Source of the DNA: Paenirhizobium cremeum
GTDB taxonomy: Bacteria > Pseudomonadota > Alphaproteobacteria > Rhizobiales > Rhizobiaceae
Direction: 5' to 3'
Assembly (NCBI RefSeq): GCF_022884085.1
Contig: NZ_JAGGCS010000010.1
Span: forward strand, 1-64,000
Length of the DNA stretch: 64,000 bases
Shown here: positions 34,445-44,044 of the stretch, piece after piece
How the letters are laid out: each line of letters opens with the position of its first letter
Numbering within the stretch: the first letter of the stretch is position 1
Notes under the pieces: generated by a model
Seen by the model: the letters and a program-made list of their open reading frames with translations, nothing else
Databases searched by the model: none
Told to the model about the DNA's origin: nothing
Translations under genes and position numbers: made by a program

Positions 34445-34742
34445 TGCTCGGGGGCCGATTATTGCGGCGACTGAGCCGCCCGCGTGATCGCTGTAAAATT
34501 TGTCTATGGTCTATAACGAAAAAATAAGGGCAACCTGCCTATCTTCGGCCGATTGCCTGAAAGCCGCAGTTTCTGGCGCGCCATGATGGACTGCGCCGCG
34601 GCCTCGTCGGGAATATCCATGGCTCGCTCGCTGGCGGATCATCGGTATTCCCGATTGAAAGCGCAATCATGCCCGATGCGGCGGCAGCGCTCAGTTCATT
34701 GCAACTGTTCTCGCTGATCGCCAGGCGAAAGAGACTGATTGC
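34445..34742 (+). other. Leader region of the second chemoreceptor
   Basis: 298 nt without a gene. A 9-bp inverted repeat TCGGGAATA (34607-34615) / TATTCCCGA (34646-34654) with a 30-nt spacer is the only structure seen. Confidence 0.4.
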
Positions 34743-36668
34743 ATGTCCCTGAAGAACCTTTCACTCAACAAGAAGCTGATCCTTACCTTTCTCGGCATCA
34801 TGGCCAGCTGCTTCATCGCGACGGCCATCGTTTTCGTCGAAGCCTATCGCGCCAAGCTCGCGGCGCAGGAGCAGGGGGAATCCGAACACATCCTCGCGCT
34901 GTCCGACATGGCGCTCGAATCCATGTTGGAACAGGCCGTCAACCTGCGCGGCTATCTGCTGTTCCGCAGCGAAGACACCTATAACGGCGTCCTCGCTCAT
35001 CGCGAGAAGATGCTGACCTACATCGCGGAAGCGAAGCAGGCTGCCGCCGATATGCCTTCGATTGTCGCCTCGCTGGACGCGATGAAGTCCGCGGCCGACA
35101 TCTTCCACAAGGAGCTTTCCGAGCCGCAGCTTGCGGCCGCCAAGGATAAGGCCAAGCCGGTTTCCGAGATCGTCGAGATCGGCAAAAGCACGTCCATGGG
35201 ACAGCTCGACGCCTTCCGTGCGGAAGCCGCGAAGATCAAGGCCCTGGTCGGCGAACTTTCCGCCAGCAACCACAAGGCCATGGAAAGCGCCCATTTCAAT
35301 CTCGAACTCGCATTGATCGTCGGTGGCGGCATCGCGGGCTTCGTTGCCGTCTTCCTCATCTGGCAGCTTTCACGCGCCATCGTCCTGCCGATCGTCGGCA
35401 TGACGGCCGCCATGACCCGCCTTGCCAACGGCGAGCACGACATCGATGTTCCGGCTCTCGACCGAGGCGATGAAGTGGGCAGCATGGCCAAGGCCGTCGT
35501 CGTCTTCAAGGATGCCGCCGTCGAGAAGCTGCGCCTGTCGGGCGAGACCGAGGCCATGCGGCTTCGGGCGGAAGAGGAGCGCCGCCAGGCCGAGGCCGAA
35601 AAGGCCCGCGAGGCCGGGGAGATTTCCTTCGCCATGGACCAGCTCGCCACGGGCCTTTCCGCGCTGGCGGACGGCAACGTCGCCTATCGCATCGATACGG
35701 CCTTCGCCGCCCGCCTCGACGCCCTGCGGCTGAATTTCAATGCCTCGCTTGAAAAGCTTCAGGCAGCGCTTCGCTCCGTCGGCAACAATGCCGCGGCGAT
35801 CAATGCCGGCGCCGCCGAAATCCGCGCCTCGGCCGACGACCTTGCCAAGCGCACCGAACAGCAGGCGGCCTCCGTCGAGGAAACCGCGGCGGCGCTCGAA
35901 CAGGTCACGACGACGGTCAAGGATACGGCAAGGCGCGCCGAGGATGTCGGCGCCCTGGTTGCCCGTACCCGCGCCGGCGCGGAGCGCTCGGGCGAGGTGG
36001 TCGGCAATGCCGTCGCAGCCATGACCGAGATCGAGAAATCGTCCGGCGAGATCGGCAAGATCATCAGCGTGATCGAGGATATCGCCTTCCAGACCAACCT
36101 TCTGGCGCTTAACGCCGGCGTCGAGGCCGCCCGTGCCGGCGAAGCCGGCAAGGGCTTTGCTGTCGTCGCCCAGGAAGTCCGCGAGCTTGCGCAGCGCTCC
36201 GCCAATGCCGCAAAGGAAATCAAGGCGCTGATTTCCACCTCCACCGCTCAGGTCGGCAACGGCGTGGCGCTGGTCGATGAAACCGGTGCCGAACTGAAGA
36301 AGATCGTCCATGCGGTGCTGGAAATCAGCGATCATGTGGCGGCTATCGTGACCGCCAGCCGCGAACAGTCGACCGGCCTCCAGGAGATCAACACCGCCGT
36401 CAACTCGATGGACCAGGGCACCCAGCAGAATGCCGCCATGGTCGAGCAGCAGACGGCCGCCAGCCATTCGCTGGCGACGGAAGCCGCCTCGCTCAACGCC
36501 TTGCTGGCCCAGTTCCAGCTCGGCAACGAGCGCCAGGCCTCAACACCGCGCGTGGCCGGCCGCGATGCGCAGCCGGCGGCCTCACCGGCCCGGGCGCTCG
36601 CTGGCCGCATTTCCAGTGCTTTCGGCGGAGGAGCCGCCGCGGCCAAACAGGAATGGTCGGAGTTCTGA
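34743..36668 (+). CDS. Methyl-accepting chemotaxis protein with four-helix-type sensor
   Basis: 641 residues: TM1 (about 11-31), a periplasmic all-helical domain of about 150 residues (4HB-like), TM2 (about 187-207), HAMP ([27 protein letters not shown]), a second HAMP-like/linker region, and the signalling domain with the tip [43 protein letters not shown]. The chain ends in QEWSEF, similar to the NWETF-type tether that docks CheR and CheB, so it can probably be adapted efficiently. The ligand is unknown. A terminator follows at 36691. Confidence 0.95.
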   Translation: MSLKNLSLNKKLILTFLGIMASCFIATAIVFVEAYRAKLAAQEQGESEHILALSDMALESMLEQAVNLRGYLLFRSEDTYNGVLAHREKMLTYIAEAKQAAADMPSIVASLDAMKSAADIFHKELSEPQLAAAKDKAKPVSEIVEIGKSTSMGQLDAFRAEAAKIKALVGELSASNHKAMESAHFNLELALIVGGGIAGFVAVFLIWQLSRAIVLPIVGMTAAMTRLANGEHDIDVPALDRGDEVGSMAKAVVVFKDAAVEKLRLSGETEAMRLRAEEERRQAEAEKAREAGEISFAMDQLATGLSALADGNVAYRIDTAFAARLDALRLNFNASLEKLQAALRSVGNNAAAINAGAAEIRASADDLAKRTEQQAASVEETAAALEQVTTTVKDTARRAEDVGALVARTRAGAERSGEVVGNAVAAMTEIEKSSGEIGKIISVIEDIAFQTNLLALNAGVEAARAGEAGKGFAVVAQEVRELAQRSANAAKEIKALISTSTAQVGNGVALVDETGAELKKIVHAVLEISDHVAAIVTASREQSTGLQEINTAVNSMDQGTQQNAAMVEQQTAASHSLATEAASLNALLAQFQLGNERQASTPRVAGRDAQPAASPARALAGRISSAFGGGAAAAKQEWSEF

Positions 36669-36690
36669 CCCTTCTGCGGAGTGACAAGGA

Positions 36691-36718
36691 AAAGCCCGGC
36701 GTGATGCCGGGCTTTTTT
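36691..36718. terminator. Bidirectional terminator
   Basis: AAAGCCCGGC (36691-36700) pairs with GCCGGGCTTT (36706-36715), followed by TTT. It serves the chemoreceptor and the convergent stress gene. Confidence 0.9.
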
Positions 36719-36747
36719 ATGCGCGCTGCGCGGATCTGCGGGGGGCC

Positions 36748-37086
36748 TTAGCGCCAGTTCCAGTGGCTGTTGTTGCGCGAAGGCTGGCTGGCATTCGCCA
36801 GGAAATAGCCGACGAGGCCCCCGATCACGCCAACGGCGAGCAGGGCGGTCGATGTCGCGGCCGGATGTTCGCGCACGACGGAGGCCATGGTTCCTGCCTC
36901 GTCACGGGCATAGGTCGCCACGTCCTGTGCCTTGCGGGACGCGCCGTTGAGCGCGCTGGCCGTACGGCCGCGCACCTCGCCGGAAACCCGTTCGCCTTCC
37001 TCGGCCAGCAGGTCCTTGAAATGCATGACCTGGGCCTGCAGGCTGCGCAGTTCGTTCATGATGTCGCCGTTATGGGTCGAAGCCAT
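36748..37086 (-). CDS. ElaB/YqjD-like (DUF883-type) membrane-anchored protein, stress promoter
   Basis: 112 residues: an N-terminal amphipathic helical region (IMNELRSLQAQVMHFKDLLAEEGERVSGEVRGR), a middle helix with ARDEAGTMASVVREHP and a C-terminal membrane anchor (TALLAVGVIGGLVGYFLAN) ending in a polar tail. This is the ElaB/YqjD/DUF883 layout, in which E. coli members bind ribosomes at the inner membrane in stationary phase. AAAGGACATCGACC precedes the ATG at 37086. An exact EcfG promoter lies 44-68 nt upstream, supporting a general stress role. Confidence 0.85.
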   Translation of the reverse strand: MASTHNGDIMNELRSLQAQVMHFKDLLAEEGERVSGEVRGRTASALNGASRKAQDVATYARDEAGTMASVVREHPAATSTALLAVGVIGGLVGYFLANASQPSRNNSHWNWR

Positions 37087-37129
37087 GGTCGATGTCCTTT
37101 CCGTCTCGTTGAAACCCTTCGACGGGACA

Positions 37130-37154
37130 AACGCGGAAGGGACGGGAAGGTTCC
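37130..37154 (-). promoter_or_regulatory. EcfG (general stress) promoter of the DUF883-type gene
   Basis: Read on the minus strand: GGAAC (37154-37150), 16-nt spacer, CGTT (37133-37130). The spacing to the start codon at 37086 gives a leader of about 35-40 nt, normal for this promoter class. Confidence 0.82.
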
Positions 37155-37211
37155 GGTCTCGACGCACCGACCGGGCGAGCGTTGAGGGTTAAAACGTCCC
37201 TCCGCAATGGG

Positions 37212-37493
37212 TCAGGCCGGAAATTCCGCGACACGGCCGAGCGCCGTAAACACCGGTGGAGCAAGCGTGCCGCCGGAAGCCATGGTGTCGGGAACCGCGG
37301 GATCCGCTCGGAAGGCGGCGAAGGCGGCTTCGCTCGGCCAGTCGATCAGCACGAGGACGCGACCGGGCTCTGCGGCGAATATGCTGGCCGCCCTACTGCC
37401 GTGCTTGCTCCGTATCTCGGCGCCGGCGGTCGCGAAGACGGCGACGAACCGGGCGAGATCCTCGATACGGACGTCTGCAAGGGTGGTGTACAT
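37212..37493 (-). CDS. Small dimeric alpha-beta barrel (DUF1330/monooxygenase-like) protein
   Basis: 93 residues with the beta-alpha-beta pattern of the ferredoxin-like dimeric barrel superfamily (YTTLADVRIEDLARFVAVFATAGAEIRSKHG, then AEPGRVLVLIDWPSEAAFAAFRADPAV). No signal peptide. It lies 11 nt after a YdhR-like gene and is probably co-transcribed with it. Members bind small hydrophobic ligands or act as cofactor-free monooxygenases; no substrate can be named. Confidence 0.75.
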   Translation of the reverse strand: MYTTLADVRIEDLARFVAVFATAGAEIRSKHGSRAASIFAAEPGRVLVLIDWPSEAAFAAFRADPAVPDTMASGGTLAPPVFTALGRVAEFPA

Positions 37494-37504
37494 GGCAACT
37501 TTCC

Positions 37505-37807
37505 TCAGAGTGGCGCGCGGGTGATCGCCGACAACTCGGCATTGACGCTGAACGAGCGGGAGACGATGTCTGTGACGCCGAAGCTCTCCAGCCGTGCTTT
37601 ATGCTTGGCCGCATAGCGCGCGGCGTTGGCCTCGTCGGCAAACAGGTAGATGCCGCCGGCGCGGTGCTCGACCTCGTTTTCGGTCCAGATCTTCCATATC
37701 AGTCCGTTTTCGGCAGCGATGTCCTCAGCCAGCCCTGAAAGAGCTTCCGTCATCCGTGCGCCCCAGGGGCCACCGAAGGGAAAATCGAATTGCAGCAACG
37801 TCGTCAT
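37505..37807 (-). CDS. YdhR-like putative monooxygenase
   Basis: 100 residues. MTTLLQFDFPFGGPWGARM, the middle GLIWKIWTENEVEHRAGGIYLFADEANAARY and the ending match YdhR-family proteins of the dimeric alpha-beta barrel fold. Residues GLIWKIWTEN and GGIYLF are the family signature. The ATG at 37807 has GAGGATCGCC upstream. It is divergent from a LysR regulator and heads a two-gene operon with the 93-residue protein, so the LysR protein probably controls both. Confidence 0.85.
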   Translation of the reverse strand: MTTLLQFDFPFGGPWGARMTEALSGLAEDIAAENGLIWKIWTENEVEHRAGGIYLFADEANAARYAAKHKARLESFGVTDIVSRSFSVNAELSAITRAPL

Positions 37808-37880
37808 TCCGGCGATCCTCGGCAAGATTGGTGGAGTGGCGCGATTGTATTGGCGGGCGCGCTGCGGCAGAAGCGCGCAT

Positions 37881-37910
37881 CGGGTAAATTGACCCGTCAC
37901 TGCGGGTAAA
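37881..37910. promoter_or_regulatory. Candidate LysR operator in the divergent region
   Basis: CGGGT-AAATTG-ACCCG (37881-37896) is an inverted repeat, followed by a third half-site CGGGTAAA (37903-37910). It lies between the ydhR-like gene and the LysR gene at 37924. Confidence 0.5.
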
Positions 37911-37923
37911 CGATGGAGGGGGT

Positions 37924-38841
37924 ATGGACACGCTGGAAAGCATGCAGGTCTTCGTGCGGGTGGTGGAACTTGGCAGCTTCGCGGCGGCGGCCAGAAACCT
38001 CGATCTCTCGCCCGCTATGGTCAGCAAGCATATCGGCCATCTGGAAAGGCGCACGGGAGCAAGGCTGCTTAACCGCACCACGCGACAGGTGCGTGCCACC
38101 GAGGCTGGCGCCACCTATTTCGACCAGTGCACCACCATCCTACGCAATATCGATGCCGCCGAGGCCGAGGCGGGTGCCGCCACGCGCTCGCCGCGCGGCA
38201 CGCTCAGGATCACGGCGCCGACGGAATTCGGCAATCTGCATCTGCCGGCGATCATGGCGGCCTTCCTCGAGCGCCATCCCGAGATCGATCTCGTCCTCGA
38301 TCTCACCAACCGTAGCGTCGATATCGTTCAGGAGGGGTATGATCTGGCGATCCGTGTCGCGCGACATCTGGACACCAGCCTCGTCGGCCGGCGCATCGCC
38401 GTCTCCCGTTTCCATGTCGTCGCAAGTCCGGGCTATCTCGCAAGGGCAGGGCACCCGCAAAGGCCGGCGGAACTGGCCTGCCGACCCTGCGTCACCTTCG
38501 CCGTTCCGCAACCCTGGACCACATGGACCTTTGCTCATGGCGGGGTGTCCGAACAGGTGAAAATCACCCCGCGCATGCTCTCAACCAGCGCCGAGGCGCT
38601 GCTTCAGGCCACTTGCGCCGGCGTCGGCATCGGGCTCCTGCCAACCTTCGTCTGCGGCAAGGCGCTGTCGCGCGGCGAACTGGTTTCCCTCTTTCCGGAT
38701 TGCGAATGCGGCATGCTCGGCGTCTACATCCTGTTTCCCCACCGCAATCTGCTGCCGGCGCGCGTGCGCATCTTCATCGACTTTCTGGTGGAGAGCCTGG
38801 GAGGTGGGGCCGACGAGGACCCATGGGATTTCACGCCATGA
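37924..38841 (+). CDS. LysR-family transcriptional regulator
   Basis: 305 residues. The N-terminal winged helix-turn-helix reads FVRVVELGSFAAAARNLDLSPAMVSKHIGHLERRTGARLLNRTTR; the effector domain starts near RGTLRITAPTEFGN. This resembles the CrgA/DsdC-like branch with MDTLESMQVF at the start. GGAGGGGGT precedes the ATG. Effector unknown. It shares a 116-nt divergent region with the ydhR-like operon, the probable target. A terminator shared with sodB follows. Confidence 0.93.
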   Translation: MDTLESMQVFVRVVELGSFAAAARNLDLSPAMVSKHIGHLERRTGARLLNRTTRQVRATEAGATYFDQCTTILRNIDAAEAEAGAATRSPRGTLRITAPTEFGNLHLPAIMAAFLERHPEIDLVLDLTNRSVDIVQEGYDLAIRVARHLDTSLVGRRIAVSRFHVVASPGYLARAGHPQRPAELACRPCVTFAVPQPWTTWTFAHGGVSEQVKITPRMLSTSAEALLQATCAGVGIGLLPTFVCGKALSRGELVSLFPDCECGMLGVYILFPHRNLLPARVRIFIDFLVESLGGGADEDPWDFTP

Positions 38842-38844
38842 ATG

Positions 38845-38880
38845 AAAAAACACCCGGCACGTCGCCGTACCGGGTGTCTT
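38845..38880. terminator. Bidirectional terminator between lysR and sodB
   Basis: ACACCCGG (38850-38857) pairs with CCGGGTGT (38870-38877). On the minus strand it is followed by TTTTTT (38850-38845), ideal for sodB; on the plus strand by CTTTC. Confidence 0.88.
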
Positions 38881-38907
38881 TCAATGCCGATGAAACGGCG
38901 GCGAGGA

Positions 38908-39510
38908 TTACTTCGCGGCGGCTTCGTAGAGTTCGAGAACGTAGTCCCAGTTGATAAGGCTGTCGACGAAGGCTTCGAGATACTTCGGACGGGCATTGCG
39001 GTAGTCGATGTAGTAGGAGTGTTCCCACACGTCGACGCCGAGGATCGGGGTAGCGCCGTGAACCAGCGGGTTCTCGCCGTTCGGGGTCTTGGAGATGGCG
39101 AGCTTGCCGTCCTTGACGGAAACCCAGGCCCAGCCGGAGCCGAACTGCGTGGTGCCGGCGGCGATGAAGTCGGCCTTGAACTTGTCGTAGCCGCCGAGAT
39201 CGCTGTCGATGGCGGCCTGCAGCTTGCCCGGAAGCTTGTTGCCGCCGCCGTCCTTCTTCATCCACTTCCAGAAATGGACGTGGTTGTAGTGCTGGGCGGC
39301 GTTGTTGAAGAGGCCCTGGTTGGTGCCGAACGACTTCTTGACGACTTCCTCAAGCGACAGATCGGCGAGGCCGGCTTCAGCCGCCAGCTTGTTGCCGTTG
39401 TCGACATAGGCCTTGTGATGCTTGTCGTGGTGATATTCCAGCGTCTCTGCCGACATGAACGGCGCAAGCGAATCGTAGGCGTAGGGAAGTTCGGGCAATT
39501 CGAAAGCCAT
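38908..39510 (-). CDS. sodB: Iron superoxide dismutase
   Basis: 200-residue cytoplasmic enzyme that converts superoxide to O2 and H2O2. Metal ligands: His27 (EYHHDKHH), a His in NHVHFWKWM, and Asp/His in DVWEHSYYIDYRNARPKYLEAF. The Gln in LFNNAAQHYNH stands where Fe-type enzymes carry their outer-sphere Gln, so iron is favoured, though rhizobial enzymes can be cambialistic. AAGGAGATTTTACC precedes the ATG at 39510. It is a single-gene unit with its own terminator. Confidence 0.96.
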   Translation of the reverse strand: MAFELPELPYAYDSLAPFMSAETLEYHHDKHHKAYVDNGNKLAAEAGLADLSLEEVVKKSFGTNQGLFNNAAQHYNHVHFWKWMKKDGGGNKLPGKLQAAIDSDLGGYDKFKADFIAAGTTQFGSGWAWVSVKDGKLAISKTPNGENPLVHGATPILGVDVWEHSYYIDYRNARPKYLEAFVDSLINWDYVLELYEAAAK

Positions 39511-39707
39511 GGTAAAATCTCCTTTTGGCAACAGATTGCGAATTCGGCGGGTGACGGGAACATAGGAGCGGAACCTCCGGGAGGCAACCTGCCAACGGTC
39601 AAAATTGTTCCATTCCGGAGAAAGAATTCACTCCCGCCGGGCCACTTCACGCAGCGTTCATTCCAGACCGGTAAAAACAGCCGAAACAGACCCTTGAGGA
39701 GCTTTCG

Positions 39708-40037
39708 ATGCGTCGTTTCCTGCCTGCCGCGCTGGCGTTTTTTACCCTTGCCATTCCCGCTTTCGCCTCGTCCGACGGCGCGTGGGAAGAGTTCGCCGCC
39801 GACGTGAAGGAGAAATGCCTTGCCGCCGCGAAACCGGTGATCGAAAAGGCCGCGATCGCGGTTGATCCCTTCGGCTCCGAACGCTTCGGTCTCGCCATTC
39901 TCAGCGGCACGGCGAGGGGTGCTGCCGCCAGCGTCAGCTATGTCTGCGTCTACGACAAGCAGGCGAAGACCGTCGAACTTGGCAGCGAGCTGACGGCGGA
40001 TACGGTCGCCGTGACCATTCCCGAGGGGGCGAACTGA
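39708..40037 (+). CDS. Small secreted hypothetical protein
   Basis: 109 residues with a signal peptide (residues 1-20, IPAFAS). The mature part has two Cys (EKCLAAAKPVIEKAAIAVDPFGSERFG and YVCVYDKQAK) that could form a disulfide. GAGGAGC precedes the ATG. The family is not recognised. It converges with the YkgJ-like gene. Confidence 0.78.
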   Translation: MRRFLPAALAFFTLAIPAFASSDGAWEEFAADVKEKCLAAAKPVIEKAAIAVDPFGSERFGLAILSGTARGAAASVSYVCVYDKQAKTVELGSELTADTVAVTIPEGAN

Positions 40038-40058
40038 GCCGTCCGCGGGCTCGGACAG

Positions 40059-40400
40059 TCAGCTGAAGTTGCGTTCCGGGTCCGGCAGGCCCGCAAGGCT
40101 GAAGCCGAATTCGGCGCGCGCGATCTTGCATTCCTCGTCGCCCGGCATGCAGGTACGGCAGACATGCGGGCGCGCGGCATAGACCGAACAGCCGACATGC
40201 TTGCCGACCTCGCCGGTGAGCGCCGCGCAGCGGCCGTTCTCGAACTTCATGCCGCTTTCGTCCTTGGCGATCAGCGCTTCGGGAATGGCGGCGATTTCCT
40301 CGTCGCTTTCCAGCGAGAAGCGCGGCCACTCCGCCGAATAGGCGCAGCAGGCGCCGCAGGACTGGCAGTCGAAGATTTCCGGAGGCGAGGTTTCGAGCAT
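40059..40400 (-). CDS. YkgJ-family cysteine cluster protein
   Basis: 113 residues with the zinc- or iron-binding cysteine pattern of YkgJ: FDCQSCGACCAY near the N-terminus, NGRCAALTGEVGKHVGCSVYAARPHVCRTC and GDEECKIA. Eight or more Cys are conserved. Biochemical role unknown; related proteins are linked to flagellar lysine methylation or Fe-S chemistry. It begins 3 nt after the MFS gene stop, so the pair is one operon. Confidence 0.9.
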   Translation of the reverse strand: MLETSPPEIFDCQSCGACCAYSAEWPRFSLESDEEIAAIPEALIAKDESGMKFENGRCAALTGEVGKHVGCSVYAARPHVCRTCMPGDEECKIARAEFGFSLAGLPDPERNFS

Positions 40401-40403
40401 CGC

Positions 40404-41582
40404 TCAGCCCCGATTGCGGGCAGGCCGCCCGGCGAGGCCGAATGCGAAGATGCAGGCGAAGACCAGCATGGCGACGCCGGTCGAGATCGGTCCCGCGTCG
40501 AGGAAGAGCCCGTCCATGACAAGGCCGGTTGCACCCGAACCGACGGCGCTGCCGATGGCGTAGGCAAGGCCGTAGGCGGCGGCGCCGGAGACCAGAAGTC
40601 CGCCCCGGAAACGGTCGCCGAGCAGCGTGAGCGCGCAGGTATAGAGCGAGAAGCTTGCCGCTCCGAGCGCCGAGACCGTAACCAGCAGGGCGATCTCCGA
40701 CGTCAGGAAGGGCAATAAAAGGAAGCTCGCGCCGCAGGCGACGGCCGAACCGACGGCGATGATCGGCCGTGAAATGCGGTCGAGCAACCAGCCGACCAGC
40801 GGCTGTGCCAGGGCCGTCGGAAGCGCCACCATGGTGACGACGAAGGCGGCGAAATTCTCCGAATAGCCGCGCTCGACGAAATAAAGCGGGATCGTCGAGA
40901 TAGCCGCGATGTCGGAAAAGCCGAAGGCGACGACCATCAGCGCCAGAACCGGCGCAAGCCGCATGAACTGGATCAGTCCGCCCGCCGTCGAACGTTCCGG
41001 CAGGGTCCGGGCAAAACGGCCGAGCATGACCGAGGCAAAGGCGACAAAGGCGACATAGACGGCGATCAGCGCAAAGGCGAAGCCGTCCTCCGTTCCGACG
41101 AAGGGAATGGCGAGCGGCCCGGCGGCAAAGCCGGCGCACATGCTCGCGCCATAGATTCCGGAAACCCGCCCCCGCAGGCGGTCCGGGCAGGCGGTGTTCA
41201 GCCAGGCCTCGCTGATGGTGAAGATGATGCTGGTCGAAACCCCGAGCAGGAAGCGGGCGACGAACCACACCCAGACGGCATCGAACATCGCAAAGGTGGT
41301 GAGCGACATGGACGCGCCGATGAGGCCGGCGACGATCAGCCGGTCGCCCCTGAGGATCGCCGTCAGGCGCCCGATCAGAAGGGTCGCGGTGGCAAGCCCC
41401 GCCGCGAAGACTGAGGCGTTGAGCCCGGCAAGGCTCGACGAGACGCCGCGGCCTTCCAGCACCAGCGCGATCAGCGGATAGGTCAGCCCCTGTCCGACGG
41501 AAAACGCGGTGACGCCCAGAATGACGACCGCAATCGCCGCCCAGTCGGGCGCGAAGTCTTCGGCAATGGCGGACATCTGCAT
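40404..41582 (-). CDS. MFS transporter (YcaD-like)
   Basis: 392 residues, 12 predicted membrane segments. The MFS loop motif after TM2 is GRLTAILRGDRLIVAG, and ARFLLGVSTSIIFTISEAWLN after TM4 fits the YcaD/UMF-type branch. The ATG at 41582 is chosen because GGGAGGCCGTG stands directly before it; a second ATG two codons on is possible. Substrate unknown. The YkgJ-like gene follows at 3 nt. Confidence 0.9.
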   Translation of the reverse strand: MQMSAIAEDFAPDWAAIAVVILGVTAFSVGQGLTYPLIALVLEGRGVSSSLAGLNASVFAAGLATATLLIGRLTAILRGDRLIVAGLIGASMSLTTFAMFDAVWVWFVARFLLGVSTSIIFTISEAWLNTACPDRLRGRVSGIYGASMCAGFAAGPLAIPFVGTEDGFAFALIAVYVAFVAFASVMLGRFARTLPERSTAGGLIQFMRLAPVLALMVVAFGFSDIAAISTIPLYFVERGYSENFAAFVVTMVALPTALAQPLVGWLLDRISRPIIAVGSAVACGASFLLLPFLTSEIALLVTVSALGAASFSLYTCALTLLGDRFRGGLLVSGAAAYGLAYAIGSAVGSGATGLVMDGLFLDAGPISTGVAMLVFACIFAFGLAGRPARNRG

Positions 41583-41723
41583 CACGGCCTCCCTTGGGCG
41601 CGGCATGTTTCTATAGTTTCTTGTTGGATTGGGCTCCGGTCTACCGGGGCGCGGGGCGGAAGTCCAGCGGGAGCACCACCGCCCCGATTTCAGGACGACG
41701 GAACTGCTGCGATTCTGTCGCCG

Positions 41724-41978
41724 TTACTCCCCGCGCTTGCGCGTGCAGGCATAGTCCTTCTTGATGCAGGCGATGGATGGCGTCGAGCAAACGGGCTGAC
41801 TGTCCGTGACCTTGCAGATGCTGCACTGGTCGGTGAATTCGTCGCAATCGGGTTCCGCCTTGAGGAAGGCTTCCATGTTGCGCTGAACCTGTGCCGCGTC
41901 CTCGGCGGCAGCAGGACCGATGACGAAGACCGAGGCCAGCGCTATGGCCAAAAGTCCGGCGACGATAGAAGAACGCAT
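41724..41978 (-). CDS. Small secreted Cys-rich hypothetical protein
   Basis: 84 residues: signal peptide (residues 1-25, GPAAA-ED), then CDEFTDQCSICKVTDSQPVC and STPSIACIKKDYACTRKRGE, six Cys in 40 residues. AGGAGGCCTGC precedes the ATG. It lies 29 nt downstream of dxs on the same strand and may be its last cistron. Not recognised. Confidence 0.78.
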   Translation of the reverse strand: MRSSIVAGLLAIALASVFVIGPAAAEDAAQVQRNMEAFLKAEPDCDEFTDQCSICKVTDSQPVCSTPSIACIKKDYACTRKRGE

Positions 41979-42007
41979 GCAGGCCTCCTTCTGTTCGCCG
42001 AAAATGC

Positions 42008-43927
42008 TTACCCGGCCGCGTTGACGCCGATGCCGCTCTGGCCGAGCGCTGCGAAGACGGTCTTCAGGATGCCGGTGCTGTCGAGGCCGGCCTTGGCATA
42101 CATGGTCTCGGGCTTCGCCTGATCCATCCAGACGTCCGGCAGCACCATCGGCCTCACCTTGAGGCCGCTGTCGAGCAGGCCCTCGGTCGCGAGATAATGC
42201 AGAACCTGCGCGCCGAAGCCGCCGACAGCGCCTTCCTCGACCGTAACGAGCACGGCGTGATGGCGGGCAAGCTGGCGGATCAGGTCGTGGTCGAGCGGCT
42301 TGGCGAAGCGGGCATCGGCGACAGTGGTGGAAAGGCCCGCGGCCTCGAGGTCTTCCGCCGCCAACAGACAGTCGGCGAGACGGGTGCCGAAGGAAAGAAG
42401 CGCCACCTTGCTGCCCTGCCGGATCACGCGACCCTTGCCGATTTCAAGGATTTCGCCACGCTCGGGAAGCTGCACGCCCACACCTTCGCCACGCGGATAG
42501 CGGAAGGAGATCGGGCCGGCGTCATAAGCCGCGGCGGTTCGCACCATGTGCTTCAGTTCCGCCTCGTCGGCCGCCGCCATCACCACGAAGCCGGGCAGGC
42601 TGGCGAGGAAACCGGTGTCGAATGAACCGGCATGGGTCGGACCGTCGGCGCCGACGAAGCCGGCGCGGTCGATCGGAAAGCGGACCGGCAGGCCCTGGAT
42701 CGCGACGTCATGGACCACCTGGTCGTAGCCGCGCTGCAGGAAGGTTGAATAGAGCGCGCAGAAGGGCTTGTAGCCTTCCGCCGCAAGCCCGGCGGCAAAG
42801 GTGACGGCATGCTGCTCGGCGATGCCGACGTCGAACGTCCGCTTGGGGAAGACGTCCTGCAGCTTGTCGAGGCCGGTGCCGGAGGGCATGGCGGCGGTGA
42901 TGCCGACGATCTTCTCGTCGAGACGGGCTTCCTGCACCAGCGTCTCGCCGAAGACCGAGGTATAGCTCGGCGCGTTCGGTTTTGCCTTCGCCTGGGCGCC
43001 GGTGATGACATCGAACCTGTTGACGCCGTGATACTTGTCGGCGGCGGCCTCCGCCGGCGCGTAGCCCTTGCCCTTCTGGGTCACGACATGGATCAGCACC
43101 GGACCCCTGCCGTTGTCGCGCACATTGCGCAGCACGGGCAGGAGATGGTCGAAGGAATGCCCGTCGATCGGGCCGATATGGTAGAAGCCCATTTCCTCGA
43201 ACATGGTTCCGCCGGTCACGTAGCCGCGGGCATGCTCGACGGCGCGGGTGATGGCGCGGTCGATGTTCTTGCCGAGATAGGCGGTGAGTTTCTTGCCGAA
43301 TTCGCGGAAGCCCATATAGGTGCGGCCGGAGGCGAGCCGCGCCAGATAGGCGCTCATCGCCCCGGTCGGCGGTGCGATCGACATGTCGTTGTCGTTGAGG
43401 ATGACGATCAGCCGCGCATCGAGCGCGCCGGCATTGTTCAACGCCTCATAGGCCATGCCGGCCGACATTGCCCCGTCGCCGATGACGGCGATCACCTTGC
43501 GGTCGGTGCCGGCAAGATCGGAGGCGACCGCCATGCCGAGGCCGGCCGAAATCGATGTCGAGGAATGGGCCGCGCCGAACGGATCGTATTCGCTCTCGGC
43601 CCGCTTGGTGAAGCCGGAAAGCCCGCCTTCCTGGCGGAGCGTCCGGATGCGGTCGCGCCGTCCCGTCAGGATCTTGTGCGGATAGCATTGATGGCCGACG
43701 TCGAAGATCAGGCGATCGTCAGGCGTTTCGAACACCTTGTGGATGGCGATGGTAAGTTCCACCACGCCGAGACCGGCACCCAGATGGCCGCCCGTCTTCG
43801 ATACGGCGTCGATCATTTCCTTGCGGACTTCGGCGGCGAGCTGCGGCAGGTCGCGGTCGTCGAGACCTCTCAGATCGGCGGGAAGCTTGACCTTGTCCAG
43901 CAAGGGCGTCTCGGGAAGGGGTGTCAC
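42008..43927 (-). CDS. dxs: 1-deoxy-D-xylulose-5-phosphate synthase
   Basis: First enzyme of the MEP isoprenoid pathway: pyruvate + glyceraldehyde 3-phosphate give DXP, using thiamine diphosphate. The 639-residue protein has [17 protein letters not shown], the ThDP motif [18 protein letters not shown]...[20 protein letters not shown] and the transketolase-like pyrimidine domain [18 protein letters not shown]. The start is GTG at 43927 with a weak ribosome binding site. It supplies precursors for ubiquinone (ubiA in this window) and hopanoids. Confidence 0.97.
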   Translation of the reverse strand: MTPLPETPLLDKVKLPADLRGLDDRDLPQLAAEVRKEMIDAVSKTGGHLGAGLGVVELTIAIHKVFETPDDRLIFDVGHQCYPHKILTGRRDRIRTLRQEGGLSGFTKRAESEYDPFGAAHSSTSISAGLGMAVASDLAGTDRKVIAVIGDGAMSAGMAYEALNNAGALDARLIVILNDNDMSIAPPTGAMSAYLARLASGRTYMGFREFGKKLTAYLGKNIDRAITRAVEHARGYVTGGTMFEEMGFYHIGPIDGHSFDHLLPVLRNVRDNGRGPVLIHVVTQKGKGYAPAEAAADKYHGVNRFDVITGAQAKAKPNAPSYTSVFGETLVQEARLDEKIVGITAAMPSGTGLDKLQDVFPKRTFDVGIAEQHAVTFAAGLAAEGYKPFCALYSTFLQRGYDQVVHDVAIQGLPVRFPIDRAGFVGADGPTHAGSFDTGFLASLPGFVVMAAADEAELKHMVRTAAAYDAGPISFRYPRGEGVGVQLPERGEILEIGKGRVIRQGSKVALLSFGTRLADCLLAAEDLEAAGLSTTVADARFAKPLDHDLIRQLARHHAVLVTVEEGAVGGFGAQVLHYLATEGLLDSGLKVRPMVLPDVWMDQAKPETMYAKAGLDSTGILKTVFAALGQSGIGVNAAG

Positions 43928-44044
43928 TGGCGCGTAACTCTTGAGCTTGTCTTCACTTTCGGCATGCCATCCGGCTTTACAGGATTTGGCCGGCCGGCAA
44001 AAGCGCGATGCCTCACAAACGAGGCGGAAGGACTTATATAACCG

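Noticed and set aside
34607..34654. 9-bp inverted repeat before the second chemoreceptor, considered as operator
   Set aside because: The 30-nt spacer and lack of symmetry around it make chance likely.
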